A stretch of DNA of 64,000 bases, from positions 62,001-126,000 of the forward strand of contig NZ_PJRP01000020.1 in the NCBI RefSeq assembly GCF_002858765.1. Reading direction: 5' to 3'. Under the pieces are notes generated by a model. That model was not told the DNA's origin. It ran no database searches and worked only from the letters and a program-made list of their open reading frames with translations. The translations under genes were made by a program, and so were the position numbers. Position 1 is the stretch's first letter; every line of letters begins with the position of its first letter. This document shows positions 15,567-24,667 of the stretch, one piece after another. This DNA is from Cupriavidus pauculus. Lineage in GTDB: Bacteria > Pseudomonadota > Gammaproteobacteria > Burkholderiales > Burkholderiaceae.

Positions 15567-17378
15567 ATGCCGACCAGCGCCACCCGCCCCGCCGCATCGC
15601 CACCCGCACCTTTCAGCCAGCCTCAAGCCCAGCCAGACGCCCATCCGGTGCCCGACCGCCACGGATCGAGCCTGTTCACGGCGGACCCCGACCTGCGTGC
15701 GCTGCTGCCGCTATACCTACCGGCCGACCTGTTCACTCACCTGCTGCCGCACCTGGAGCGCATGGGCGCGCTGGCTGGCGGCGTGCTCGACGAACTGGCC
15801 AACGTGGCCGACCACGAGCCGCCGACGCTGTCGCACCGCACGCGCACCGGGCTGGACGACCAGCGCATCCACAAGCATCCGGCGTACGTCGAACTGGAAC
15901 GCGTGGCGTTTTCGGAGTTCGGCCTGGCCGCCGCGTCGCATCGCGGCGGGGTGCTGGGCTGGGACAAGCCGATGCCGCCGGCAGCCAAGTACGCGCTGAC
16001 CTATCTGTTCGTGCAGGCCGAATTCGGCCTGTGCTGCCCGCTGTCGATGACCGATTCGCTGACGCGCACGCTGCGCAAGTTCGGCGACCCGGCGCTGGTC
16101 GACCGATTCCTGCCCAACCTGACCACGCAGGTGTTCGACGACCTGTACCAGGGCGCGATGTTCATGACCGAACAGGGCGCGGGTTCCGATGTGGCGGCCA
16201 CGGCCACGCGAGCCATTCGCGACGACAGCGCCGAAGGCGGCTGGCGTCTGGTGGGCGACAAGTGGTTCTGCTCCAACCCCGACGCCGCGCTGGCCATGGT
16301 GCTGGCGCGTGTCGAGGAGGCCGATGGGACGGCGGTCGACGGCATCAAGGGCGTGTCGCTGTTCCTGCTGCCGCGCACGCTGGCGGACGGCAGCGCCAAC
16401 CACTACCGGATCATCCGTCTCAAGGACAAGCTTGGTACGCGCTCGATGGCCAGCGGCGAAATCCGGCTGGAGGGCGCGCACGCGCACCTGGTGGGTGAAC
16501 TGGGCCGTGGCTTCGTGCAGATGGCCGACATGATCAACAACTCGCGGCTGTCGAATGGCGTGCGGGCGGCGGGCCTGATGCGCCGCGCGCTGACCGAGGG
16601 GCAGTTCATCGCCCGCGAGCGCCGTGCCTTTGGCAAGCGGCTGGCCGACATGCCGCTGATGCGCCGCCAACTGCTCAAGCTCACGCTGCCCACCGAGCAG
16701 GCCCGCACGATGGTGTTCCAGACCGCCGAGGCGCTGCGTCGCGCCGATGCGGGCGAGGCCGACGCCTATCCGCTGATGCGCATCCTGACGCCGCTGATCA
16801 AGTTCCGCGCCTGCCGCGACGCCCGCAAGGTGACCGGCGATGCGATGGAGATTCGCGGCGGCTGCGGCTACATCGAGGAATGGAGCGATCCGCGTCTGGT
16901 GCGCGACGCCCATCTGGGATCGATCTGGGAGGGCACCAGCAACATCGTGGCGCTCGACGTCTTGCGCGCGATTCGCCGCGAGGGTTCGCTGCCGGTGCTG
17001 CAGGCCCATCTGACCGCGCTGCTGCAGGACACGCCGATGCAGGCACAGGCGCACGAAGTCTTTACCGCGGCCATCGCCAATGCCGCCGCACTGGCCGCGC
17101 GTGCCGCCGATGCCGGTGCCGATGGCGACGTGCTGGCCCGCCAAGCCGCCTCGGCCCTGTACCACGTGACCAGCGCCGTGGCCATGGCCTGGGAAGCGGG
17201 CCGGATCGGCTCGGTGCGCCGCATGCGTCTGGCGCAGGCGGTGCTGACCCATCGCGTACTGCCACAAGACCCGCTGGGCGGTGGCGCCGAACCCGACTGG
17301 CTGGCCGACACCGTGGCACCGCCCGCCGATGGCGTGGTGCGCGCGGCTGGCCAGGTCGACCAGGTCAACGTGTTCTGA
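15567..17378 (+). CDS. Acyl-CoA dehydrogenase (AidB-like, 603 aa)
   Basis: Flavoprotein that would introduce a double bond in an acyl-CoA. Its 603 residues exceed the usual 380-400; a Pro/Ala-rich N-terminal stretch and a C-terminal extension of about 120 residues account for the difference, as in AidB/long ACAD types. The FAD/substrate region shows M-T-E-Q-G-A-G-S-D (about 203-211) and the C-terminal G-G-C-G-Y-I-E-E with R-D-A-H-L-G-S-I-W-E-G-T-S-N-I. GGAGACACC precedes the ATG. It begins a cluster with a Bug receptor and a CoA-transferase, which suggests uptake, activation and oxidation of an organic acid. Confidence 0.88.
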   Translation: MPTSATRPAASPPAPFSQPQAQPDAHPVPDRHGSSLFTADPDLRALLPLYLPADLFTHLLPHLERMGALAGGVLDELANVADHEPPTLSHRTRTGLDDQRIHKHPAYVELERVAFSEFGLAAASHRGGVLGWDKPMPPAAKYALTYLFVQAEFGLCCPLSMTDSLTRTLRKFGDPALVDRFLPNLTTQVFDDLYQGAMFMTEQGAGSDVAATATRAIRDDSAEGGWRLVGDKWFCSNPDAALAMVLARVEEADGTAVDGIKGVSLFLLPRTLADGSANHYRIIRLKDKLGTRSMASGEIRLEGAHAHLVGELGRGFVQMADMINNSRLSNGVRAAGLMRRALTEGQFIARERRAFGKRLADMPLMRRQLLKLTLPTEQARTMVFQTAEALRRADAGEADAYPLMRILTPLIKFRACRDARKVTGDAMEIRGGCGYIEEWSDPRLVRDAHLGSIWEGTSNIVALDVLRAIRREGSLPVLQAHLTALLQDTPMQAQAHEVFTAAIANAAALAARAADAGADGDVLARQAASALYHVTSAVAMAWEAGRIGSVRRMRLAQAVLTHRVLPQDPLGGGAEPDWLADTVAPPADGVVRAAGQVDQVNVF

Positions 17379-17473
17379 CGTTCCACAGTCTGCTGTTCTG
17401 AACGGGCGCGCGCCCCAACCCTTAACCCGAATCGCGCGCCCCATATAAAAAGCTTCACCGGAGACAACGCATC

Positions 17474-18472
17474 ATGCCCCAATGCCACCGCCGCGCGGCC
17501 CTGGCCGCCTTTGCCTCGATGGCCGCCTGCACGCTGTTTGCAACGGCTACCCCCGCCTTCGCGCAGAAGGATTTCCCGAGCAAGCCGATCATGCTGGTGG
17601 TGACCTACCCGCCGGGCGGCCCTACCGATGCGATGGCCCGGACGCTGGCCGCCGCGCTGAAAAACAGCCTGGGCCAGCCCGTGGTGGTGGAAAACCGCGC
17701 CGGCGCGGGCGGCAACATCGGTGCCGAGGTGGTGGCACGGGCCGAGCCTGACGGCTACACGTTGATGTTCGGCACGTCGGCGCCGCTGGCGATCAACGTG
17801 AGCCTGTATCGCAAGATCAACTACGACCCGGTCAAGAGCTTTGCACCGGTGATCCAGATCGGGCAGTTGCCCAATGTGCTGGTGGTGAATCCGGCCGTGC
17901 CCGCGAAGAACGTGCAGGAGCTGATTGCCTATGGCAAGGCGCATCCGGGCAAGCTCAGCTATGCGTCGTCGGGCAACGGGGCGTCGTCGCACCTGGCCGG
18001 GGTGCTGTTCAACAACCTGGCCGGCACCGACTTCCAGCACGTGCCGTACAAGGGCACCGGCCCGGCGCTGAACGACCTGCTGGGCGGGCAGGTGAGCATG
18101 ACCTTCACCGACGTGCTGACCGCGCTGCCGTTCATCAAGAGCGGCAAGGTGCGCGCGCTGGGCGTGACCACCAAGGGCCGCTCGCAGGCGCTGCCCGACG
18201 TGCCGACGGTGGCCGAGCAGGGTGTTGCCGGGTTCGATGTTTCGGTATTCTTTGGCGTGGTGGCACCGGCAGGAACGCCGCCCGCCGTCATCGGCAAGCT
18301 GAACCATGCGTTCGCCGACGCGCTGCAGCAGCCTGAAGTCCGCAAGACGCTGCTGGCGCAGGGGCTGGAACTGGCGCCGTCCACGTCGCCGGAACAGCTG
18401 GGCAACTTCGTGAAGGCCGAGGTCGGCAAGTGGCGTGCCGTCGTGCAGAAATCCGGCGCACAGCTGGACTGA
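17474..18472 (+). CDS. Tripartite tricarboxylate (Bug family) periplasmic receptor
   Basis: A 332-residue periplasmic binding protein with a signal peptide cleaved near residue 33 (A-F-A-Q-K). The Bug/TctC signature is clear: P-S-K-P-I-M-L-V-V-T-Y-P-P-G-G-P-T-D near the mature start, then V-E-N-R-A-G-A-G-G-N-I-G. Such proteins bind carboxylates; no TctA/TctB membrane partners are nearby, a common state in Burkholderiales, where Bug genes outnumber transporters. It lies 95 bases after the acyl-CoA dehydrogenase and 31 before the CoA-transferase, probably in the same operon. Confidence 0.92.
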   Translation: MPQCHRRAALAAFASMAACTLFATATPAFAQKDFPSKPIMLVVTYPPGGPTDAMARTLAAALKNSLGQPVVVENRAGAGGNIGAEVVARAEPDGYTLMFGTSAPLAINVSLYRKINYDPVKSFAPVIQIGQLPNVLVVNPAVPAKNVQELIAYGKAHPGKLSYASSGNGASSHLAGVLFNNLAGTDFQHVPYKGTGPALNDLLGGQVSMTFTDVLTALPFIKSGKVRALGVTTKGRSQALPDVPTVAEQGVAGFDVSVFFGVVAPAGTPPAVIGKLNHAFADALQQPEVRKTLLAQGLELAPSTSPEQLGNFVKAEVGKWRAVVQKSGAQLD

Positions 18473-18503
18473 CATAACGACAACAGCATCACAAGGAAGA
18501 GAC

Positions 18504-19652
18504 ATGACGCCATCCCAATCCGGCAAGAGCGGCGCGCTGGCCGGCATCCGCGTAGTGGATTTGTCACGCATCCTGGGCGGCCCGTTCTGCGGGCAGATCC
18601 TGGGTGACCACGGGGCCGACGTGCTCAAGATCGAACCCCCGCAGGGCGACGACACGCGCACCTGGGGCCCGCCGTTCCGCGACGGCGTGGCGTCGTACTA
18701 CTTCGGCCTGAATCGCAACAAGCGCGTGATGAAGCTGGACCTGACCGCCGACGCCGACCGCGCAGTGCTACTGGCCCTGCTGGCCGATGCCGATGTGCTG
18801 GTCGAGAACTTCAAGACCGGCACGATGGAGAAATGGGGGCTGGGCTACGACGCGCTGTCGCAGCGTTTTCCGCGCCTGGTGCATTGCCGCGTGTCGGGCT
18901 TCGGTGCCGATGGCCCGCTGGGCGGCCTGCCCGGCTACGACGCCGCCATTCAGGCGATGGCCGGCATCATGAGCATCAACGGCGAAGCCGACCGCGACCC
19001 GCTGCGCGTGGGTTTGCCGGTGGTCGACATGGTGACGGGTTTGAATGCGGCGCTGGGCGTGCTGCTGGCGCTGCAGGAGCGCGAGCGCAGCGGGCGCGGG
19101 CAGTTCGTCGAGGCGGCGCTGTATGACTCGGGCCTGTCGCTGCTGCATCCGCATGCGGCCAACTGGTTCATGAACGGCAAGACCCCGGGCCGCACCGGCA
19201 ACGCACACCCCAACATCTACCCGTACGACACGGTGGCCACGGCGACCGATCCGATCTTCCTGGCCGTGGGCAACGACCGGCAGTTCCGCATCTTGTGCGC
19301 GCACATCGGCGTGGCGGAATTGGCCGACGACGAGCGCTTTGCCACGGCCGGCGCGCGTTCGGTCAACCGGGCACAGCTGAAAGGCACGCTGGAATCGAAG
19401 CTGGCGGCGTGGGACGGCAAGGCGCTGGCCGACGAACTGTCGGCGGCCGGCGTGCCATGCGCGCCCGTGCTGTCGGTGCCCGACGCGCTGACGCATCCGC
19501 ACACCGCGCACCGCGAGATGGTGGTGGAGATGCCTGGCGGCTACAAGGGGCTGGGCGCCCCGGTCAAGCTGAGCCGCACGCCGGCGACTTACCGGTATGC
19601 GCCGCTGACCGAGGGCAATGCGTTCCTGCCCAGAGAGGCGGCGAACGATTGA
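18504..19652 (+). CDS. CoA-transferase, family III (CaiB/BaiF type)
   Basis: A 382-residue family III CoA-transferase that moves CoA between acyl donor and acceptor. The N-terminus G-I-R-V-V-D-L-S-R-I-L-G-G-P-F-C-G and the following H-G-A-D-V-L-K-I-E-P-P are family hallmarks; the catalytic Asp is expected in the segment after G-Y-D-A-A-I-Q-A-M-A-G (about 150-165). AAGGAAGAG precedes the ATG at 18504. It closes the catabolic cluster; the pairing with an acyl-CoA dehydrogenase suggests activation of an acid by CoA transfer. It is followed by palindromic elements, not a classical terminator. Confidence 0.92.
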   Translation: MTPSQSGKSGALAGIRVVDLSRILGGPFCGQILGDHGADVLKIEPPQGDDTRTWGPPFRDGVASYYFGLNRNKRVMKLDLTADADRAVLLALLADADVLVENFKTGTMEKWGLGYDALSQRFPRLVHCRVSGFGADGPLGGLPGYDAAIQAMAGIMSINGEADRDPLRVGLPVVDMVTGLNAALGVLLALQERERSGRGQFVEAALYDSGLSLLHPHAANWFMNGKTPGRTGNAHPNIYPYDTVATATDPIFLAVGNDRQFRILCAHIGVAELADDERFATAGARSVNRAQLKGTLESKLAAWDGKALADELSAAGVPCAPVLSVPDALTHPHTAHREMVVEMPGGYKGLGAPVKLSRTPATYRYAPLTEGNAFLPREAAND

Positions 19653-19667
19653 GGTGGCGCGCGGGAT

Positions 19668-19794
19668 TGCTCCCCTCTCCCGCAGGCGGGAGTGGGGCTG
19701 GGGGAGAGGGCGAGCGGTTCAACCAGCGACAATTCGCAATGTGAACCTCAGCGCCCTCCCCCCCCGACCCCTCTCCCACTGCATGGGAGAGGGG
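19668..19794. repeat. Paired GGGAGAGGGG palindromes between convergent genes
   Basis: Two copies of the CCCCTCTCCC palindrome. The second (19768-19778 with 19784-19794) is a perfect 11-bp stem with a five-base loop; the first (19672-19697) has one mismatch. They lie in opposite arms about 70 bases apart, each next to a GGGGGAGAGGG or CCCTCCCC stretch, in the gap between the CoA-transferase and lactate permease genes. Likely they also block read-through from both sides. Confidence 0.7.
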
Positions 19795-19816
19795 AACCAA
19801 CCCCCAGCGATGACAC

Positions 19817-21526
19817 TTACCCCGGAATCATCCCCGTCAGCCAGTAGGCCTGGATCATCGTGATCACGCCCACGATGAACGCGAACAGCAGGCTGTGCTT
19901 GACCGTGAAGCGGAACAGTTCCGATTCCTTGCCCACCAGGCCCGTTGCCGCGCAGGCTACCGCGATCGATTGCGGCGAGATCATCTTGCCCGTCACGCCG
20001 CCGGTGGTGTTGGCGGCCACCAGCAGCGTGTCCGATACGCCGATCTGGTGGGCCGTGGTGTGCTGCAGCGAGCAGAACAGCGCGTTCGACGACGTATCCG
20101 AGCCCGTCAGGAACACGCCCAGCCAGCCCAGCAGCGGCGAGAAGAACGGGAACGCGGCGCCGGTGCCGGCCAGCAGCAGCGCCAGCGTGGACGACATGCC
20201 CGAGTAGTTGGCTACGAAGGCAAACGCCAGCACCAGGCCGATCGACAGCACCGGGCGGCGCAGTTCCAGCAGCGTCTCGACGAAGGTCAGGATGGCGTCG
20301 CGCGGCTTCATGCGCTGCAGCAGCACCGAAATGATCGCCGTCAGCAGGATCGCCGTGCCCACGGCCGACAGCAGGTCGAGCTTCAGCACGGCCTCGTAGG
20401 GCTTGGGCGATGCCACGATCGGCGCGGCCTTGATGACGAGCTGGTCCAGCATCGGCACCTTGAACTTCAGCACCGAACCAGCCAGTGCCCCGTTGCCGGC
20501 AAACAGCGCCTTGAACGACGGCAGGCTCCACACCGTGACGATGGCCGTCAGGATGCCGAACGGCGCCCAGGCGCGCACGGTCTGGCCAAACGTGTACGGC
20601 GATGGCTTGCGGCGCGATGGGGCACCCATGCCGCCGCCAAAGCCTGCCATGGCCACCGTGCCGCCAGACATCGTGCCGCCGGCCGTGCCGCGCGCCGCCT
20701 GCGAAGCCGAACGCGGCTGCCACACGCGCAGGAACGAAGCCAGCGCAATCAGGCTGACCAGTGCCGACGTGATGTCCGGCAGTTCAGGCCCGATGTGGTT
20801 CGACGTGAAGTACTGGGTCACCGCGAAGCTGCCACCCACCACGAACGCGGCGGGCCACGTCTCGCGCACGCCCTTCCAGCCGTCCATCATGAACACCAGC
20901 CAGAACGGCACGGCCAGCGACAGCAGCGGCAGTTGCCGGCCGGCCATCGCGCCGATGTGCATCGGGTCGATACCCGTGACCTGACCGGCCACGATGATGG
21001 GGATGCCCATCGCGCCAAAGGCCACCGGCGCCGTGTTGGCGATCAGGCAGAGCCCTGCCGCGTACAGCGGATTGAAGCCTAGGCCCACCAGCAGCGCGGC
21101 GGTAATGGCCACCGGCGCGCCGAAGCCTGCCGCGCCTTCCAGGAACGCGCCGAACGCGAAGCCGATCAGCAGCATCTGCAGGCGCTGGTCGTCGGTGATC
21201 GACAGCACCGACGCGCGGATCACGTCGAACTGGCCGGTCTTCACGACGATCTTGTACAGGAACACCGCCGTGACGATGATCCAGGCAATCGGCCACAGCC
21301 CGTAGGCAAAGCCGAAGCCCGCGGCGGCAAACGCCTGCTGCGCAGGCATGCCGTAGGCGAAGATCGCCACGACCAGCGCGAGCGCCAGGGTGACGGCGGC
21401 CGCCACATGGCCCCTCATGCGCAACACGGCCAGCGCGACGAAGAAGAACAGGATGGGTACGGCTGCTGCGAGCGCGGACAGCCAGAGGCTGCCCAGCGGC
21501 GTGTATAGCTGGGTCCAGGGTTGCAC
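19817..21526 (-). CDS. lldP: L-lactate permease (LctP family)
   Basis: A 569-residue polytopic inner-membrane lactate/proton symporter of the LctP family, with about a dozen hydrophobic segments. The conserved core includes F-G-A-F-L-E-G-A-A-G-F-G-A-P-V-A-I (about residues 118-134) and the C-terminal S-G-M-S-S-T-L-A, L-L-G-W-L-G-V-F-L-T-G-S-D-T-S-S-N. It starts with GTG at 21526 after a GAGGAGA ribosome site. Last gene of a lactate oxidation operon with lutA, lutC and lutB on the same strand; the gap from lutB is 67 bases. Confidence 0.95.
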   Translation of the reverse strand: MQPWTQLYTPLGSLWLSALAAAVPILFFFVALAVLRMRGHVAAAVTLALALVVAIFAYGMPAQQAFAAAGFGFAYGLWPIAWIIVTAVFLYKIVVKTGQFDVIRASVLSITDDQRLQMLLIGFAFGAFLEGAAGFGAPVAITAALLVGLGFNPLYAAGLCLIANTAPVAFGAMGIPIIVAGQVTGIDPMHIGAMAGRQLPLLSLAVPFWLVFMMDGWKGVRETWPAAFVVGGSFAVTQYFTSNHIGPELPDITSALVSLIALASFLRVWQPRSASQAARGTAGGTMSGGTVAMAGFGGGMGAPSRRKPSPYTFGQTVRAWAPFGILTAIVTVWSLPSFKALFAGNGALAGSVLKFKVPMLDQLVIKAAPIVASPKPYEAVLKLDLLSAVGTAILLTAIISVLLQRMKPRDAILTFVETLLELRRPVLSIGLVLAFAFVANYSGMSSTLALLLAGTGAAFPFFSPLLGWLGVFLTGSDTSSNALFCSLQHTTAHQIGVSDTLLVAANTTGGVTGKMISPQSIAVACAATGLVGKESELFRFTVKHSLLFAFIVGVITMIQAYWLTGMIPG

Positions 21527-21593
21527 GGGATGTCTCCTCGTTGGTGTTTAAGTTCTTGAATTCTTGTAGGTGGCGGCGCCGGAGCCGGCGCGG

Positions 21594-23039
21594 CTACTCG
21601 GGCTGGTTCCGCTCGGCCAGCAGGTCCGACAGGCTCTTGGGCGCGGGCGTCAGCGGCTTGCGGTGCTGGGTCCAGCCCATCTGCGCCGCCGGCGTGAAGG
21701 CGCGCAGCCGCGTGGCGGCCCAGCGGAACACGCGATAGGCGGCCGGGTGCGCGAAGGCCCCGCTCCAGAAGCGCCACACCAGGTGTTCGCGCTTGCTGTA
21801 CTTGGCGCCCTGGCCCTTCAGTGGGTGCGGCACGGCTTCGTCGGGGTTGCGGTTCGCTTCGGTGCGCAGGCGCACCAGCAACTGCGGAATCGGAATGCGC
21901 ACCGGGCACACTTCGCCGCAGGCGCCACACAGGCTCGATGCGGTGGGCAGGTCGGCCGTGGCATCGAGGCCCAGCAGGTGGGGCGAAATGATCTTGCCGA
22001 TCGGGCCCGGGTAGGTCGTGCCGTAGGCATGGCCGCCGATGCGCGTATAGACCGGGCAATGATTCATGCAGGCGCCGCAGCGAATGCACTGCAGCGTGGC
22101 GCGCAACTGTGCATCGGCATAGGCCTGGCTGCGGCCGTTGTCGAGCAGCACCAGGTGCACTTCGCGCGGGCCGTCCTGCTGGCCGGGCTGGCGCGGGCCG
22201 GAAATCAGGTTGAAGTAGGTGGTGATGGCCTGGCCCGTGGCCGAGCGCGTCAGCAGGCTCGACAGCGGCACGATATGCGCCAGGCTGGCCACCACTTTCT
22301 CCATGCCCATGACGGCCACGTGCACGTTGGGCACGGTCGTGGAAAGGCGGCCGTTGCCCTCGTTCTCGACGAGCCACAGCGTGCCGGTGTCGGCGGCCGC
22401 GAAGTTGACGCCCGACAGGCCGATGTCGGCTTGCACGAACGCCTGGCGCAGCGCGCGCCGGCCGGTCTGGATCAGCGCGTCGACGTCTTCGGTGTAGGGC
22501 GTGTCCGGGATGTTCTGCTCGAAGAGCGTGGCGATGTCGGCCTTGGTCTTGTGAATCGCCGGCATGACGATGTGCGACGGCTTTTCGCCGGCCATCTGGA
22601 CGATGTACTCGCCCATGTCCGACTCGACACAGTCGATGCCGCGCTCGGCCAGGTAATGGTTCAGCTCCATTTCCTCGCTGGCCATCGACTTGCCCTTGAT
22701 CACGCGCCTGGCGGCGTGGGTCTGGGCGATGCGATGGATGATCGCGTTGGCCTCTTCGGCCGTCTCGGCCCAATGCACCTGTACGCCGGACTTCGTCAGG
22801 TTGGCTTCGAGCTGGGTGAGCAGGTCGGGCAGGTTGGCCAGCGCATGCTGGCGCACCGCTTCGCCCAGGTCGCGCAGGTGTTCCAGTTCGTCGCCGTCGG
22901 GAAACTGCACGGCGCGCTTCTGCTGCAGGAAATCCATCGCGCCGCGAAAGCTCTGGCGCAGCTTGGGATCATCGAGCGCTTCGCGCGCCCGGGCGCGGAA
23001 GTCGGCGGTGGGAACGAAGTGAAGGGGCTGCTGGCTCAT
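21594..23039 (-). CDS. lutB: Lactate utilization iron-sulfur protein LutB (LldF)
   Basis: Subunit of the three-part L-lactate dehydrogenase LutABC. Its 481 residues hold an LUD-type domain in the first 300 and two [4Fe-4S] clusters in C-I-R-C-G-A-C-M-N-H-C-P (about 318-330) and C-G-A-C-G-E-V-C-P (about 368-377). The start overlaps the end of lutC by four bases (ATGA). The C-terminus (from about 400) is the short domain usual for LutB. Gene order is A-C-B-permease rather than the usual A-B-C. Confidence 0.93.
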   Translation of the reverse strand: MSQQPLHFVPTADFRARAREALDDPKLRQSFRGAMDFLQQKRAVQFPDGDELEHLRDLGEAVRQHALANLPDLLTQLEANLTKSGVQVHWAETAEEANAIIHRIAQTHAARRVIKGKSMASEEMELNHYLAERGIDCVESDMGEYIVQMAGEKPSHIVMPAIHKTKADIATLFEQNIPDTPYTEDVDALIQTGRRALRQAFVQADIGLSGVNFAAADTGTLWLVENEGNGRLSTTVPNVHVAVMGMEKVVASLAHIVPLSSLLTRSATGQAITTYFNLISGPRQPGQQDGPREVHLVLLDNGRSQAYADAQLRATLQCIRCGACMNHCPVYTRIGGHAYGTTYPGPIGKIISPHLLGLDATADLPTASSLCGACGEVCPVRIPIPQLLVRLRTEANRNPDEAVPHPLKGQGAKYSKREHLVWRFWSGAFAHPAAYRVFRWAATRLRAFTPAAQMGWTQHRKPLTPAPKSLSDLLAERNQPE

Positions 23040-23752
23040 TGCGCGTGGCCTCCAACGAGGTCGTTGACGATGACTACCCAGAGCTGGCGGGGGCCATGCG
23101 CCCCGTAGGCCAGCGTCTGCTGGATGTCGGAGGTCTTGGACGGACCCGACACCATCACCAGGTTGGTGGGCATGCCATCGGTCCAGCGTTCGGCGCGCAC
23201 GGCGCTATGCAGGTCTGGATGCAGCGTCGAGGCGTACACCAGCGCGATATGGACGGGCGGCACCAGCGACATCGTGCGCGGCGACCCGGCATCGGGCGCC
23301 AGCACCAGCGTGCCGGTGGCGGCCAGGCCCGAACGGGCCACCGTGAAGCCGGCGTCGACCGTATCGAACAACTCGGCTTTCCACGCCTCGATCGGGCGGT
23401 CGAAATCCAGCGTGGCGATGCCGGCGGGCAGCGCCCGGGCCAGCGCAGCGCCTTCGGGGCGGCCCGTGTCCAGCAGCAGCCGGCGCACGCCGTCCGCGGC
23501 CAGCCGCGAGGCGACCCATGCGGGCCAGCCTGCCGCGTCGGTACAGAGCACCTCGGCATGCGACGCGCTCAGCGCGGCCTGCATCGATTCCACCAAGGCG
23601 GCAACCGACGGGCGCGCGCCACGCCGAGCGTCGAAATGGTCGTCGATACGGCGATCCAGGGCAGCAGTGTCCGGGGCCAGGGTCGATCCGGAAGTGGGCA
23701 CGGCGGCGCGCAGACGGCCCAGCATGCGCTCGCGCGCGGTCATGGCGGTCAT
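23036..23752 (-). CDS. lutC: Lactate utilization protein LutC (LldG)
   Basis: A 238-residue LUD-domain protein, third part of the lactate dehydrogenase complex. It has the G-L-A-A-T-G-T-L-V-L-A motif with D-A-G-S-P-R near residue 165 and the typical ending H-G-P-R-Q-L-W-V-V-I-V-N-D. Coupled at both ends by four-base ATGA overlaps: with lutA upstream and lutB downstream. Two in-frame ATGs (23752, 23743) exist; the first makes the ATGA overlap and is chosen. Confidence 0.9.
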   Translation of the reverse strand: MTAMTARERMLGRLRAAVPTSGSTLAPDTAALDRRIDDHFDARRGARPSVAALVESMQAALSASHAEVLCTDAAGWPAWVASRLAADGVRRLLLDTGRPEGAALARALPAGIATLDFDRPIEAWKAELFDTVDAGFTVARSGLAATGTLVLAPDAGSPRTMSLVPPVHIALVYASTLHPDLHSAVRAERWTDGMPTNLVMVSGPSKTSDIQQTLAYGAHGPRQLWVVIVNDLVGGHAQ

Positions 23753-24522
23753 GCGGCACCTCCGGTACGGCGCCAGAGGAACGACGCCAGGTGCTCCACC
23801 GGCAGCGGCGCGCCCGCATGGGCGGCGGCGTGGCCGATATTGAGCAGGCAGCCGCAGTCGGCGGACACCAGGCGGTCGCAGCCGGTGGCGCAGGCGGAGG
23901 CCACCTTGTCGCGCACCATGGCGCCCGAGATATCGGCGTGCTTGAGTGAGAACGTGCCGCCAAAGCCGCAGCATTCCGATTCCCGCACGTGCTCGACGCG
24001 GGTCACGCCCGGCAGCGCATCGACCAGCGCCACGCCGTGGGCACGCGTACCCATTTCGCGGCGTGCGCCGCACGAGGTATGCAGCACCACCCGTTCGTGA
24101 TCGCCGGCCGGCACGTCGTCAAAGCGCACATGCAGCACATTGAGCAGGAATTCCGCCAGTTCGTAGACCCGCCCGGCGATGTCGGTAGCCAGCCGTGCGG
24201 CCTCCGGGTCATCGGCGAACAGCGTGGGCCAGTGGTGGCGCATCATGCCGCCGCACGACCCCGACGGCACGATGATCGGCCAGGGCTCACGGAACAGTTC
24301 CAGTTGTGCGCGGGCCACCTTGCGGGCCTGCTCGGGATTGCCACTGCTGTACGCGGGCTGGCCGCAGCAGCTCTGGCCGCGTGGAAAGTGGACGGTCAGG
24401 CCTTCGCGCTCCAGCAGGCGCACGGCGTCGAGGCCGGCTTGCGGAACGAACAGGTCGACGAGACAGGTGCCGAACAGATAGACCTGTTGCGGGACGGTCG
24501 TCGGGTATTGCCTGGATTGCAT
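23749..24522 (-). CDS. lutA: Lactate utilization protein LutA (LldE)
   Basis: A 257-residue protein with two CCG domains: C-C-G-Q-P-A-Y near residue 53 and C-C-G-F-G-G-T-F near residue 190, which bind an unusual iron-sulfur cluster as in heterodisulfide reductase subunit B. First gene of the operon; a GGAGG site lies seven bases before the ATG. It supplies the electron-accepting part of lactate oxidation. Divergent from the GntR-type regulator. Confidence 0.94.
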   Translation of the reverse strand: MQSRQYPTTVPQQVYLFGTCLVDLFVPQAGLDAVRLLEREGLTVHFPRGQSCCGQPAYSSGNPEQARKVARAQLELFREPWPIIVPSGSCGGMMRHHWPTLFADDPEAARLATDIAGRVYELAEFLLNVLHVRFDDVPAGDHERVVLHTSCGARREMGTRAHGVALVDALPGVTRVEHVRESECCGFGGTFSLKHADISGAMVRDKVASACATGCDRLVSADCGCLLNIGHAAAHAGAPLPVEHLASFLWRRTGGAA

Positions 24523-24608
24523 TGTCTGCCTCCGGTATGGCGCCGCTGCGGGTCACGCGCTTTGCGGCATTTTTGAGCGCATAATTCCCGCTCTCGCGCC
24601 GGAGTACA

Positions 24609-24624
24609 AATTGGTTGGACCAAT
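24609..24624. promoter_or_regulatory. PdhR/LldR-like operator
   Basis: AATTGGT-TGG-ACCAAT agrees with the AATTGGTnnnACCAATT operator used by the PdhR and LldR members of the FadR subgroup of GntR regulators. It lies between lutA and the GntR gene, about 87 bases from the lutA start and 44 from the GntR start, so one bound dimer could control both. Confidence 0.75.
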
Positions 24625-24667
24625 CTGGCTTGGCGGGGCCGACGAAAGGGGACTGGGGAAGGGATCG

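Noticed and set aside
15717..17444. Minus-strand 575-codon frame inside the AidB-like dehydrogenase gene
   Set aside because: Shadow of a gene with clear ACAD motifs.
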